From positions 1 through 64,000 of the forward strand of contig JAJZHK010000002.1 in NCBI GenBank assembly GCA_021804565.1: a stretch of 64,000 nt of DNA, read 5' to 3'. Both the position numbers and the translations under genes were made by a program. Each line of letters opens with the position of its first letter. The first letter of the stretch is position 1. Shown here piece by piece: positions 47,749-56,520 of this stretch. This DNA is from Pseudomonadota bacterium (GTDB lineage Bacteria; Pseudomonadota; Gammaproteobacteria; Pseudomonadales; Moraxellaceae). The notes beneath the pieces are model-generated. The model did not search any database. It saw only the letters and a list, made by a program, of their open reading frames with translations, and had not been told where the DNA came from.

Positions 47749-48881
47749 TGGTCGCCCTGGCCCGTAAAACCCTGATCCGTGAATGGCCACGCTTCTTCCC
47801 GGCCATCATGGCCATCGGTTTTGCCGGACTCCTGCTCTTTGCCCAGGCTGCTTTGGTGATGGGTATTTTTGGTAGCGCCGCCGTCTATATCCATGACTCG
47901 GCGGGCGACCTTTGGGTCGGGTATCCCGGAACGCAAAGTGTCAATCTCGGCCGCTCCATCAACAATGACCTGGAAATACTGCTGCGTTCCTCTCCAGCCA
48001 TCGCTCAGGTTGAGCCCATGCTCTGGCTGGACAGCGACTGGCGGGCAGCTCACGGTCAAGGAGGCGTCTCCATCTCGGTCATCGGCATCAATGACCAGAG
48101 TCGTGGCCTGCTTTTTCAAAAGCTGCTGCTGCCGGCGGTACGCGCCGCCCTGCTGCAGCCGGCCGGGGTCATCGTCGATCGCGCCGATCTGGATCAACTC
48201 GGTGTGCGCCTGGGCGACATGGCCTGGATCGATAAACATCCAGTCCGGGTTGTCGCCACGGTCAGTGGCCTGCGCTCCTTGGGCGGCGTCAACGTCATCA
48301 CCTCGCTCAGTACCGCCCGCTGGCTGGCCGACAATCCCAGCGAGTCGCATCGGTCCACCTACTTTGTCGCACGCCTGCATCACCCTGAACAGGTGCAAGA
48401 AGCCATGGACATGCTCAAGGGGCACCCCAGTTTTGGTCCTTATGCCATCTGGAGCGCCCAGGATTTTTCCAGACGATCACAGCTGTTCTGGCTTTTTGAT
48501 ACCGGAGCAGGTGTTGCTGTGGGTTTTCTTGCCATCATCGTCTTTCTCGTCGGCGCCATCATCTCCAGCCAAGCCCTGATGGCGGTGATCATCGCCTCCT
48601 CACGCGAATACGCGACCTTGAACGCCCTGGGTGCCGGCATGCGCGCCCTGCGCTGGCTGGTCCTCGAACAAGCGCTGTGGATAGGCGGACTCGGACTGAC
48701 GCTCGGCGGCAGTCTCAGCCTGATTTTGCTGCCCATCGCCAGCACGCATGACGTCCCCGTGGCGATGAACCTACCGATCGCGCTGTCCTGTGCCGCCTTG
48801 GTGCTGCTCCTGTCGGTGATCTCCGGCCTGTTCGCCATGCGTGGCCTGATGCGGGCCGAGCCCGCACTTCTGCTGAGGTAA
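47748..48881 (+). CDS. ABC transporter permease, FtsX/DevC-like
   Basis: 377 aa. One N-terminal membrane helix (RFFPAIMAIGFAGLLLFAQAA, about 14-34), a periplasmic MacB-like domain with DLWVGYPGTQSVNLG, and three C-terminal helices (FtsX domain, from about residue 255). DevC-type permeases work with an adaptor and an outer-membrane duct to push lipids, siderophore-like molecules or glycolipids across the outer membrane. The ATPase follows 7 bp later. Confidence 0.9.
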   Translation: MVALARKTLIREWPRFFPAIMAIGFAGLLLFAQAALVMGIFGSAAVYIHDSAGDLWVGYPGTQSVNLGRSINNDLEILLRSSPAIAQVEPMLWLDSDWRAAHGQGGVSISVIGINDQSRGLLFQKLLLPAVRAALLQPAGVIVDRADLDQLGVRLGDMAWIDKHPVRVVATVSGLRSLGGVNVITSLSTARWLADNPSESHRSTYFVARLHHPEQVQEAMDMLKGHPSFGPYAIWSAQDFSRRSQLFWLFDTGAGVAVGFLAIIVFLVGAIISSQALMAVIIASSREYATLNALGAGMRALRWLVLEQALWIGGLGLTLGGSLSLILLPIASTHDVPVAMNLPIALSCAALVLLLSVISGLFAMRGLMRAEPALLLR

Positions 48882-48888
48882 GGAGACC

Positions 48889-49653
48889 ATGAGCGCCCTG
48901 CAACCCGGATTACTGCCCAGCCACAGCCCATGTACGCTGGAGGCACGCTTGATCAGCAAGTCCTTTCAGTCCGGACGGCTGCAGGTCAATGTCCTGTCCG
49001 AGCTGTCGCTGTCGGTGGCGCCGGCCGAGCTGACCCTGATCGTCGGTCCTTCCGGCTGCGGCAAAAGCACCTTGCTGTCTATCATCAGTGGCCTGCAAAA
49101 CCCCGACCAGGGCCGCGTCATTGCGCTGGGAGAAGACATCAGCAAGGCCAGCCGGCGGACTTTGGAGCAGTTTCGCCTGCACCACACCGGGTTTGTCTTC
49201 CAGGGCTACAACCTGTTCCCCGCCCTCACCGCCCATGAGCAGGTTGAACTGCCCCTGTCTTACATGCATCTGTCGCGCGCCGAGATACGCCAAAGAGCTC
49301 GTGCAGCACTCGATGAAGTGGGACTGGCCAGCAAGGCACACCGCCTTCCCGCCGAACTGTCGGGTGGCGAAAAGCAGCGGGTGGCGATCGCTCGTGCCCT
49401 GGCCAAACGTCCTGATCTGCTGTTTGCCGATGAACCGACCAGCGCCCTCGATGCCGCCAGTGGCCAGACTGTGATCGATCTGCTCCATCGCATCGCCCGC
49501 CAGCATGGGACGACGGTGCTTTGTGTCAGCCACGATCCACGCCTGATCCGCCATGCCGACCGCGTTCTGGCCATGGAAGATGGCGTGATCCACCGTGACT
49601 GGCGTGGTGAGACGCCCACGATACCCGTCCGCCTTGAGGAAATCGAACGATGA
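48889..49653 (+). CDS. ABC transporter ATPase (DevA/LolD/MacB type)
   Basis: 254 aa. Walker A VGPSGCGKSTLL, Q-loop GFVFQGYNLFP, signature LSGGEKQRVAIARAL, Walker B LLFADEPTSALDA and switch His in CVSHD. This group couples to FtsX-type permeases rather than classical importers. Overlaps the adaptor gene by 4 bp (ATGA). Confidence 0.95.
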   Translation: MSALQPGLLPSHSPCTLEARLISKSFQSGRLQVNVLSELSLSVAPAELTLIVGPSGCGKSTLLSIISGLQNPDQGRVIALGEDISKASRRTLEQFRLHHTGFVFQGYNLFPALTAHEQVELPLSYMHLSRAEIRQRARAALDEVGLASKAHRLPAELSGGEKQRVAIARALAKRPDLLFADEPTSALDAASGQTVIDLLHRIARQHGTTVLCVSHDPRLIRHADRVLAMEDGVIHRDWRGETPTIPVRLEEIER

Positions 49654-50543
49654 GATCCTGGCTTAAGATTCTGCTCTTCTCGGCATCAGGCCTGCTTGCA
49701 GCCTGCAGCCAGGATCATAAAAATGCGGCCCAGGAGATCAGCAGCAACCGTCTCCTGACCCATGCCATGGCACGCGGGCGCGTCGATGTCGAGGGGGGAC
49801 TGCTCGAACTGCGCGTACCGGTACGTGGGCAAGTGAGCCATCTCGAAGTGGGTCTCGGACAAGACATCCATCGGGGGCAGCAACTGCTCGACCTCGATGC
49901 CCAAAATGCCAAACTGGGGCTTGCCCTGGCGCAGGGCGAACTGGCTCATGCGCGCGCTGCCGCCGCTGTCTTGCAAGCGGCCCTGCCGCATTTGCGTCGC
50001 GACAGCCTTAGGCAGGAGGCTGCTGCACACAGCGGACTGGGCAGCGAGGATGACGCTGAACAGGCCGCCACACGTCTCGCCGAACAAATAGCCCGCCTGC
50101 AACTGGCACAAAGCGATATCGAACTGGCACAGATCCGCCTCGATCAGGCCCGTCACCTGCTGAAGCAGTACAGCCTGAGCGCGCCCATCGACGGCCGCAT
50201 CGTCGAACTGCACGCACAGACAGGCGCCCTCCTCGATCCGCAAGACAGTCTGGCGGCCATGGTCATCGCTCCGCAACGGCCACTGATCGTCCATGCCGAG
50301 GTCAATGAAGCCTTTATCAACAGACTGCATCGCGGCCAAGCCGCGCGCGTCGACATCGATCTCGATGGCAGCAGCGAGCACTACGACGCCCGTCTCGAAC
50401 ACATCGGAGAAATGCTGGTCAAAGGTCATCTCAGCGAGGACCCGCAAATGGCCCATGCTTTCGACTGCCAGCTCACCCTTTTGCCCCACCCCCATCAAGC
50501 GCCCTTGCGCATCGGCCAGACCGTTATGGTGACCTTTTTATGA
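49650..50543 (+). CDS. HlyD/MacA-type periplasmic adaptor lipoprotein
   Basis: 297 aa. Signal sequence with lipobox LLAAC (Cys20), so the adaptor is lipid-anchored instead of membrane-spanning. The barrel-sandwich half-motif VPVRGQVSHLEVGLGQDI is followed by a coiled-coil hairpin (about residues 85-165) and the second half SAPIDGRIVELHAQTGALL, then a beta-barrel domain. Completes the tripartite pump with the preceding genes. Overlaps the phosphatase gene by 4 bp, which ties that gene and those after it to the pump transcript. Confidence 0.92.
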   Translation: MRSWLKILLFSASGLLAACSQDHKNAAQEISSNRLLTHAMARGRVDVEGGLLELRVPVRGQVSHLEVGLGQDIHRGQQLLDLDAQNAKLGLALAQGELAHARAAAAVLQAALPHLRRDSLRQEAAAHSGLGSEDDAEQAATRLAEQIARLQLAQSDIELAQIRLDQARHLLKQYSLSAPIDGRIVELHAQTGALLDPQDSLAAMVIAPQRPLIVHAEVNEAFINRLHRGQAARVDIDLDGSSEHYDARLEHIGEMLVKGHLSEDPQMAHAFDCQLTLLPHPHQAPLRIGQTVMVTFL

Positions 50544-51277
50544 AAACAATCAGCCCCAGCCAGCCTGTCGTCTATGTACCCGGGCACCACAAGCGCCCAC
50601 CCCATGAGCTGTCCTGGGTCATCCTCAGTGACTTTGACGGCACGATCAGCCGGCAAGACGTGACCGACACACTGATCGACGCTTTCGGTAATGAGCGCTG
50701 TCGTGAGCTTGAGTCTCGCTGGGAAGCCGGCGAGATCGGCTCACGCGAGTGTATGGCTGGCCAAATTGCCGAACTGCGCGCCAGCCCTGCCGAGCTGGAC
50801 GCCTGTATCGACAGCATCAGCCTGGATCCGGATTTCGCTGATTTTGTGGGAGACGCCAAAACGCGTGGACTGGAGGTGCGCATTTTGAGCGATGGCCTCG
50901 ATCGCGCCATCCACCGCCTGCTGCATCAGCATGATCTCGCGCATCTGCAGGTGACCGCCAACAAACTCAGCTACCGTGGCCAGGGCCGCTGGCATCTGGA
51001 CTTCCCCTATGCCGACCCGGATTGCCGCAAACGCAGCGGTCATTGCAAATGCATGCAGCTTGAGCGCTGTCAGCAGGCCGGCGAACATGTGCTCTATATC
51101 GGTGATGGCAGTTCTGATTTTTGTGTCAGTGGCGAAGCCGACATGATTTTTGCCAAGGACAAGTTGCTCAGCTATTGCCAGCAGCACCACCTCTATCATC
51201 ACGCCATCCACGGCTTCGCGGCGGCGCGAGCGCTGCTTGATCAAGCCCTGTCCCTGCACCGGGAGCGCCGTGCATGA
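50540..51277 (+). CDS. HAD-IB phosphatase, MtnX-like
   Basis: 245 aa. Motif I DFDGT (Asp31 nucleophile, Asp33), motif II Ser117 in ILSDG, and motif IV GDGSSD (188-193) are intact. MtnX-family enzymes dephosphorylate small phosphate esters; true MtnX acts in methionine salvage, but no mtn genes are present, so the substrate is open. Several cysteines cluster around CRKRSGHCKC (162-171). The gene is locked into the efflux operon by 4-bp overlaps on both sides, so its product likely acts on a compound handled by the pump. Confidence 0.88.
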   Translation: MKTISPSQPVVYVPGHHKRPPHELSWVILSDFDGTISRQDVTDTLIDAFGNERCRELESRWEAGEIGSRECMAGQIAELRASPAELDACIDSISLDPDFADFVGDAKTRGLEVRILSDGLDRAIHRLLHQHDLAHLQVTANKLSYRGQGRWHLDFPYADPDCRKRSGHCKCMQLERCQQAGEHVLYIGDGSSDFCVSGEADMIFAKDKLLSYCQQHHLYHHAIHGFAAARALLDQALSLHRERRA

Positions 51278-52110
51278 TAGAAAATGCTGAGTTTTATCTT
51301 CAGGGAGACTCCACTGTCGGCGTTCTTTTGATCCATGGCCTGACCGGAACCCCCAAAGAGATGCGCTTCGTCGGTCGCGGCTTGCACCGTGCCGGCCATA
51401 CCGTTTTGGGGATGCAACTGGCAGGTCACTGCGGCGATGAGGACGACCTGCGTGCAACGGTATGGCAGGACTGGTACGCCAGTGTCGAAGCTGCTGCCCA
51501 GCGTCTGCTGGCGGTGACCGACCGCATCTTCGTCGCCGGGCTGTCCATGGGGGCTCTGCTGGCACTGCGCTACGCTGCCTATCATCCTGAACGTATCCTC
51601 GGGGTGGGCGTCTACGGACCGACCTTCCGCTATGACGGCTGGAGTATTCCTCTTTATGCCCGCTATCTTTACCCCTTGCTACGGGTCGTCCAGTTTTTCG
51701 GCATTTGGCAAGACAAACATTTCGCTGAACAAGAGCCCTACGGCCTCAAAGATGAGCGGCTACGTGCCCTGATCTCGAGCAGCATGCAGGCCGGCGACAG
51801 CGCTGCCGCCGGCCTGGCGGGCAACCCCTACCCCTCACTGGCGGAGATGCTCAAACTGGCCGCCTGCCTGAAACGTGAGCTGCCACAGGTGACCGCACCC
51901 TGCCTCATCATCCATGCCCGCCATGATGACGTCGCCGACATCAGCAACTCACGCCTGGTTGAGCGGCGGGTCAGCGGGCCCACCCATTTTGTTATCCTCG
52001 AGAACAGCTATCACATGATCACCATCGATCTTGAGCACAAGCAGGTCATCCGCGAGAGTGCCGATTTCATCGCTGCGCAAGCCGGCCTTGCCGACAAGGG
52101 TGGGGCATGA
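51274..52110 (+). CDS. Alpha/beta hydrolase (carboxylesterase/monoacylglycerol-lipase-like)
   Basis: 278 aa, no signal peptide. Oxyanion region LLIHGLTGTPKEM (19-30), nucleophile elbow AGLSMG with Ser91, a cap region with a hydrophobic segment (YARYLYPLLRVVQFFG), acid residue in ARHDDVAD and His in NSYHMITID. The pattern resembles Est30/YvaK carboxylesterases that cleave short acyl esters. Embedded in the operon by 4-bp overlaps with the phosphatase and the first SMR-like gene. Confidence 0.88.
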   Translation: MIENAEFYLQGDSTVGVLLIHGLTGTPKEMRFVGRGLHRAGHTVLGMQLAGHCGDEDDLRATVWQDWYASVEAAAQRLLAVTDRIFVAGLSMGALLALRYAAYHPERILGVGVYGPTFRYDGWSIPLYARYLYPLLRVVQFFGIWQDKHFAEQEPYGLKDERLRALISSSMQAGDSAAAGLAGNPYPSLAEMLKLAACLKRELPQVTAPCLIIHARHDDVADISNSRLVERRVSGPTHFVILENSYHMITIDLEHKQVIRESADFIAAQAGLADKGGA

Positions 52111-52466
52111 GCACCGGCCTGCTCCTGCTCTGGCTGAGCAATATCGTCTTTGATACGCTAGGGCAGTTGCTGTTCAAGGCCGCCGCGATGCAGGAACACC
52201 CCAGCCAGGGCCTGGCCTACTGGCTGTACATCATCAAACAGCCTTATATCCTGGGGGGCATACTCTGTTATCTCCTCGAGTTTCTGCTATGGCTGGCTTT
52301 CCTCGCCAGCGTTCCATTATCCCTGGCCGTATTGCTCGGCTCTATCAACATCGTGACCCTGATGCTGGCGGGCCACTTCCTGTTTGCAGAGCGCCTGGGT
52401 TCCTGGCGTATCCTCGGCATGTTGCTGGTGGCGTCAGGGGTGGCTTTGAGCGGAGTGGGCAGCTGA
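52107..52466 (+). CDS. SMR/EamA-type half-transporter, first of a pair
   Basis: 119 aa with four membrane helices. The first helix contains FDTLGQLLFK, placing Asp16 where EmrE-type exporters have their essential Glu14; the last helix is LGMLLVASGVALSGVG. Paired small proteins of this kind form hetero-dimers that flip lipid-linked or polyamine-like substrates (ArnEF, MdtIJ). Overlaps the next gene by one base (TGATG). Confidence 0.85.
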   Translation: MSTGLLLLWLSNIVFDTLGQLLFKAAAMQEHPSQGLAYWLYIIKQPYILGGILCYLLEFLLWLAFLASVPLSLAVLLGSINIVTLMLAGHFLFAERLGSWRILGMLLVASGVALSGVGS

Positions 52467-52858
52467 TGCTCTTTTATATTTTGGGTTTTGGCATTCTGGT
52501 GTTTTTTGACACGCTGGCACAGCTGTCTTTCAAGATGAGCGCCCTGCAGGCTCTACCGGCCCAAGCCGATCTCGCCTGGCTGTTGCGGGTCCTGCATACG
52601 CCGTGGATTTATGGTGCCATCGCGGGCTATGTCGGTTCATTCTTTACCTGGGTCACCCTGCTCCGCCGGGTTCCCGTCGGACCGGCTTTTGCCGCCTCCT
52701 ACCTGGAGGTGGTCAGTGTCCTGATCTGCTCAGCCTGGTGGTTTCATGAACGCTTGACGCTGGCACGCATCCTCGGTGCCTGCTTGATCGTCAGCGGCAT
52801 CGTCGTTCTCGCCTATGCCGAGTCACGGGATCTGCGTCGTCAGACCGAACCCACCTAA
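52466..52858 (+). CDS. SMR/EamA-type half-transporter, second of a pair
   Basis: 130 aa with four membrane helices. FDTLAQLSFK in helix 1 places Asp15 at the position of EmrE Glu14, matching its neighbour; helix 4 is ILGACLIVSGIVVLAYA. The ATG at 52466 is fixed by the overlap with the preceding stop. Presumed hetero-dimer partner of the preceding gene. Its final 4 bp overlap the end of the convergent ureohydrolase-like gene, so two operons meet here with no terminator. Confidence 0.85.
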   Translation: MLFYILGFGILVFFDTLAQLSFKMSALQALPAQADLAWLLRVLHTPWIYGAIAGYVGSFFTWVTLLRRVPVGPAFAASYLEVVSVLICSAWWFHERLTLARILGACLIVSGIVVLAYAESRDLRRQTEPT

Positions 52859-53724
52859 GTGGCCGCCAGGCTGGCGATGATGGCCCGATTGACCTGTCTT
52901 TGCTGCTCCTGCCAGTGCGACAAGGTGGCGGCATCTGGAGGCGCTTGCAGTTCCTGCCCATCCAGCTGGCTCAAATAGCGTTTCCAGAGACTCTGGTAGC
53001 GATAGGCGGAAACATCACCGGTGACGTCAACGGCGACGATGCGATCGCGCAAAGCCTGCACGAAGGCCAGCATGGCGCTGCTGCGCATACAGCCCTGGTC
53101 CCAGTTGGTGCGCACGTCGCACGTGTCCAGCACATCCTTATCGATAGAAAGATAGAGCGGCTCATCACCAGCTTGCAGATCCGCCAAGCTAGCCTGCAAG
53201 AGCTGCTCGGCATGCGTGTAACTACGGACCGCCCGCTCCAGACGCAAGCGCCGCCAAGCACCCAGATCAAGCCCGATCGCGCCATAACGCAAACGGCCAC
53301 GCCATAAAGGCGCAAGATTGTTTTCCAGCACATGCAGGCCGACGATATCCGAGGACGTGATACCGATGACATCGATGCCTAGCACCCCCGGCATGCGCGC
53401 CGCATCACGCACCCAGGAGCCACAATGAACCCCCCAGGGGTAACGCATATTGTCGGGATGGTTATCGAGCACCAGCACTCTCAACGGACCATGCCTCGCG
53501 ATACTGCGCTGGATCAGGGGCAGACTCAAATGATGGAAATCACCACTGCCGATAAAGACCGGACCATCACCACAGGCCTGCGGCAGGCGATCACCCCAGG
53601 CACGCAACTGCGACCGACGGCAAGCAAAACGCAAGCTTTCCTGGTGTGCCGACATGTCCAGACGGCGCTCCTCAGGCAAGCTGCCGACGGAGGCGTCAAA
53701 ATCGATGACCCAAGGGGCTTTCAT
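52855..53724 (-). CDS. Ureohydrolase (arginase/agmatinase)-fold protein with altered motifs
   Basis: 289 aa. It keeps the arginase-superfamily layout but with changed signatures: GSGDFHH (59-65) in place of GGDHS, DNHPD (87-91) in place of DAHxD, and SIDKDVLD (193-200) in place of SFDxDxxDP. Enough Asp/His ligands remain for a two-metal site. Substrate is unknown; superfamily members hydrolyse guanidino groups or amides. The ATG at 53724 follows GAGG at 5 bp and lies 37 bp after the acyltransferase gene. Third gene of a leftward operon with an aminotransferase and a FemAB-like acyltransferase. Confidence 0.8.
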   Translation of the reverse strand: MKAPWVIDFDASVGSLPEERRLDMSAHQESLRFACRRSQLRAWGDRLPQACGDGPVFIGSGDFHHLSLPLIQRSIARHGPLRVLVLDNHPDNMRYPWGVHCGSWVRDAARMPGVLGIDVIGITSSDIVGLHVLENNLAPLWRGRLRYGAIGLDLGAWRRLRLERAVRSYTHAEQLLQASLADLQAGDEPLYLSIDKDVLDTCDVRTNWDQGCMRSSAMLAFVQALRDRIVAVDVTGDVSAYRYQSLWKRYLSQLDGQELQAPPDAATLSHWQEQQRQVNRAIIASLAAT

Positions 53725-53761
53725 CGTGTCCTCATGCTCGATACTCCTCGGCTCGACCCGC

Positions 53762-54847
53762 TCAAACCTTGAGGCCCGGATCGTCTTGCGCCAAGGCCTG
53801 CAAGGTGGCGGCGTCGGACTCAAACCAGGCACGCAGAGGTCGCAAGAGGGTGCGCATGAGGGGGTTGCGAAAATAGACCAGGTGGCGGGTCATGGCAAAG
53901 CGCGCACCCAGATAAGCCTTGACCTCAGGATCGGTCCACCCGGCCACATAGAACTTCAGCCCGCGGGCGCGGGCATAAGCCAGGTTATGAAACCAGCTGA
54001 CGAAATAAAGATTGCATTGCCGCGCTTGCGGATAACTCAGGCCAATGTATTTATCGATCAGCAGGCCCTGCCACTCAAAACAGATGTTGTAGCCGATCAA
54101 CTCATCAGCCTGATGGTAGGTAAAAACCACCGCACCCGTGCCGGCCTGCAAAATGGCCTGAAAAAACTCCGGGCTGAGCTTATCAAAGTGGATCTGGCTC
54201 TGCTCATAGACCTGCTCGTAGAGCCGGTAGAAATGCTGCAAGCGCTGGGCATCGAGAAGACGCGGATCACCGGCATGAAGAGCGTCGATACGCAGCTGCT
54301 CGCGCTGCCGCAACTTGCGGCGCAAATCCTTGCGGTGGGCACGCGAGAACTGCGCCAGATAAGACGCTTCCTCGTAGCCCTCGATGGGCACCCAAGCCAA
54401 GGCTTGTCCGGCCACCTCGATAAAGCCCAGATCACGCGCCTGTTGCGCCAGTTGAGCGGCTGCTTCCTGATCCGCTCTCGACAGCAGACTGGACTGAGCC
54501 GGCAGGTCCTTGATGATCATCAAAGGGTAATCACGCCGGGCTTGCCGGACCCAGGTCGCCAGTGCACCCGGCTCCAGCAAGGCGGCCGACCAGCAGGCGT
54601 ATTCGCTGACGGTGCTGCCCACAAAAAGGGTCAAAGGCGTCAGCAAGGAGCGCACCCAGGGGTACCAGAACTGTTTGAGCAGAACTTGCCTATGCTGGGC
54701 ATCCAGGGTGGTTGTGAGATCGTAAGGCGTCACAAAAGCTGGAGTCCCCGCATGCCAAAAACTTTGAAAGCCCAGCGGAGGATGCTTGAGGAAAGCCTCG
54801 AGCACGATGGGTGGCTCGAGGCTGCCGTGGAGAAGCTCAGTGCTCAC
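53762..54847 (-). CDS. GNAT/FemAB-like (BioF2-type) acyltransferase
   Basis: 361 aa. The C-terminal half has the BioF2/FemAB GNAT features: RAHRKDLRRKLRQREQL, FYRLYEQVYEQS, and VVFTYHQADELIGYNICFE followed by IDKYIGLSYPQAR. These enzymes transfer aminoacyl or acyl groups to amines, including in peptidoglycan bridges and lipid or siderophore assembly. The N-terminal about 150 residues are not recognised. It starts with a GTG inside the aminotransferase stop region (11-bp overlap), so the two are translationally coupled. Confidence 0.82.
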   Translation of the reverse strand: MSTELLHGSLEPPIVLEAFLKHPPLGFQSFWHAGTPAFVTPYDLTTTLDAQHRQVLLKQFWYPWVRSLLTPLTLFVGSTVSEYACWSAALLEPGALATWVRQARRDYPLMIIKDLPAQSSLLSRADQEAAAQLAQQARDLGFIEVAGQALAWVPIEGYEEASYLAQFSRAHRKDLRRKLRQREQLRIDALHAGDPRLLDAQRLQHFYRLYEQVYEQSQIHFDKLSPEFFQAILQAGTGAVVFTYHQADELIGYNICFEWQGLLIDKYIGLSYPQARQCNLYFVSWFHNLAYARARGLKFYVAGWTDPEVKAYLGARFAMTRHLVYFRNPLMRTLLRPLRAWFESDAATLQALAQDDPGLKV

Positions 54848-56234
54848 GCTTGGCGCGCGTCAGCAGTTGATCGAGCAGGAACAAGGCCTGATCGATCTCA
54901 TCATCGCTGATATGCAAAGAGGGCGCCAGGGTGATGACATTCTTGTAGTAGCCACCGACATCGAGCACCAAACCCATCTTCTCCCCCTTCCAGTCGAGGT
55001 CACCGGAGAGGCCGATATGAACCATGCGATCCAGCAGTTCCCGGTCAGGCGTATAGCCATCCGGTTTACAGATCTCCGCACGCAGGGCCAAACCCAGGCC
55101 ATCGACATCACCGATCTCGGGATGACGCTTTTGCAGATCCTGCAAACCGGCAAGAAAATGGGCTCCGGCGCGCATGACCCTGGCCTCATAGTCCTCCTCT
55201 TCGAGCATCTTCACCACTTCCAGCCCGAGGGCCGTCCCCAGCGGATTGGAGGCAAAGGTGGAGTGCGTGGATCCTGGCGGGAAGACCGTCGGATTGATCA
55301 GCTCTTCACGGGCCCACAGACCGCCGAGCGGGTTGAGACCATTGGTCAAGGCCTTGGCGAAGACCAGCACATCCGGAGTAACCCCGAAATGTTCGATCGC
55401 CCACATCTTGCCGGTACGGTAAAAACCCATCTGTATCTCATCGACGACCAGCAAAATACCGTGTTCATCGAGCACTTTCTTAAGCCCGGTGAAGAACGTC
55501 CTCGGCGGCACGACGTAACCACCGGTACCCTGGATGGCTTCGATGTAGAAAGCCGCGTACTCCGACTGACCGACCTTGGGATCCCAGACGCCATTGTATT
55601 CCGTCTCAAATAGACGGGCGAATTCGCGAACACACTTTTCGCCATACTCATCTGCGGTCATACCCCGCGGGCGGCGAAAAGGATAGGGAAAAGGAATGAA
55701 CTGAGCCCGCTCACCGAAATGGCCGAAGCGCCGGCGATAGCGGTAACTGGAGGTGATCGCCGATGCGCCCAAGGTACGGCCATGATAGCCGCCTTCAAAG
55801 GCGAACATCAGGCTCTTGCCTTCACGGGCATTGCGCACCAGCTTGAGGGAATCTTCGATGGACTGCGAGCCGCCCACATTGAAGTGGACACGTCCGTCAA
55901 GACCAAACTTGCTCTTCATGCCGACAGCGATACGTTTGGCCAGTTCGATCTTGGTCGGATGCAGGTATTGGCTCGCCACTTGCGGTAAGACGTCGATCTG
56001 CTTTTTGAGCACCGCATTGAGACGCTCATTGGCGTAGCCAAAGTTGACCGCCGAGTACCACATCTGCAGATCCAGGTAGGGAATACCGTAGGGATCGTAC
56101 ATATAGCTGCCTTGGCAGCGCTCAAAAATCTTGGGCGGATTGACATAGTGCACCGTATCCCCAAATGAGCAGTATTTCGCTTCATCCGCCAGCAGCGCAG
56201 CCTGCTCGCGATCTATATCTTCACGCATGACCAT
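54837..56234 (-). CDS. Class III PLP-dependent aminotransferase
   Basis: 465 aa fold-type I aminotransferase. The active-site Lys is in VFAKALTNGLNPLGG, the PLP phosphate-binding stretch is NVGGSQSIEDSLKL, the aromatic stacking region FEGGYHGRTLGA, and the cofactor Asp lies in VVDEIQMG. Class III enzymes move amino groups from the omega position of diamines, ornithine, beta-alanine and related compounds. The start is ATG 56234 or 56228, both near GGATGG. First gene of a coupled operon ending in a ureohydrolase-like protein, suggesting synthesis of an aminated or guanidino compound. Confidence 0.93.
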   Translation of the reverse strand: MVMREDIDREQAALLADEAKYCSFGDTVHYVNPPKIFERCQGSYMYDPYGIPYLDLQMWYSAVNFGYANERLNAVLKKQIDVLPQVASQYLHPTKIELAKRIAVGMKSKFGLDGRVHFNVGGSQSIEDSLKLVRNAREGKSLMFAFEGGYHGRTLGASAITSSYRYRRRFGHFGERAQFIPFPYPFRRPRGMTADEYGEKCVREFARLFETEYNGVWDPKVGQSEYAAFYIEAIQGTGGYVVPPRTFFTGLKKVLDEHGILLVVDEIQMGFYRTGKMWAIEHFGVTPDVLVFAKALTNGLNPLGGLWAREELINPTVFPPGSTHSTFASNPLGTALGLEVVKMLEEEDYEARVMRAGAHFLAGLQDLQKRHPEIGDVDGLGLALRAEICKPDGYTPDRELLDRMVHIGLSGDLDWKGEKMGLVLDVGGYYKNVITLAPSLHISDDEIDQALFLLDQLLTRAKREH

Positions 56235-56520
56235 CCCATCCTATTGGTACAGCCCGGCATAGTGCACCGGCAATATGACCTTCTTGTGCATGAGATATTG
56301 AGATCCTGTGGAGCCGCGTGATGCAGTCGTCGCTCGACGCTGCGCCGTTATCACCGGCCAAGCACGATCGCTGACAGGGTCGGGCCGGCAAGCTCCAGTC
56401 GCAACAGCAAAGTTTGCTCTGCAAGCTGGGCAAAACCGGCATAAAAGCTCAGAATCATCGGAGTGACGGTGACCTGGCGGCCGCCTCGACACGCTGACCA
56501 CCACATTGCAGAGCCCAGCC

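Noticed and set aside
53654-54910. A 418-codon frame on the + strand
   Set aside because: Antisense to the FemAB-like acyltransferase; the leftward product has clear family motifs and coupling to its neighbours.
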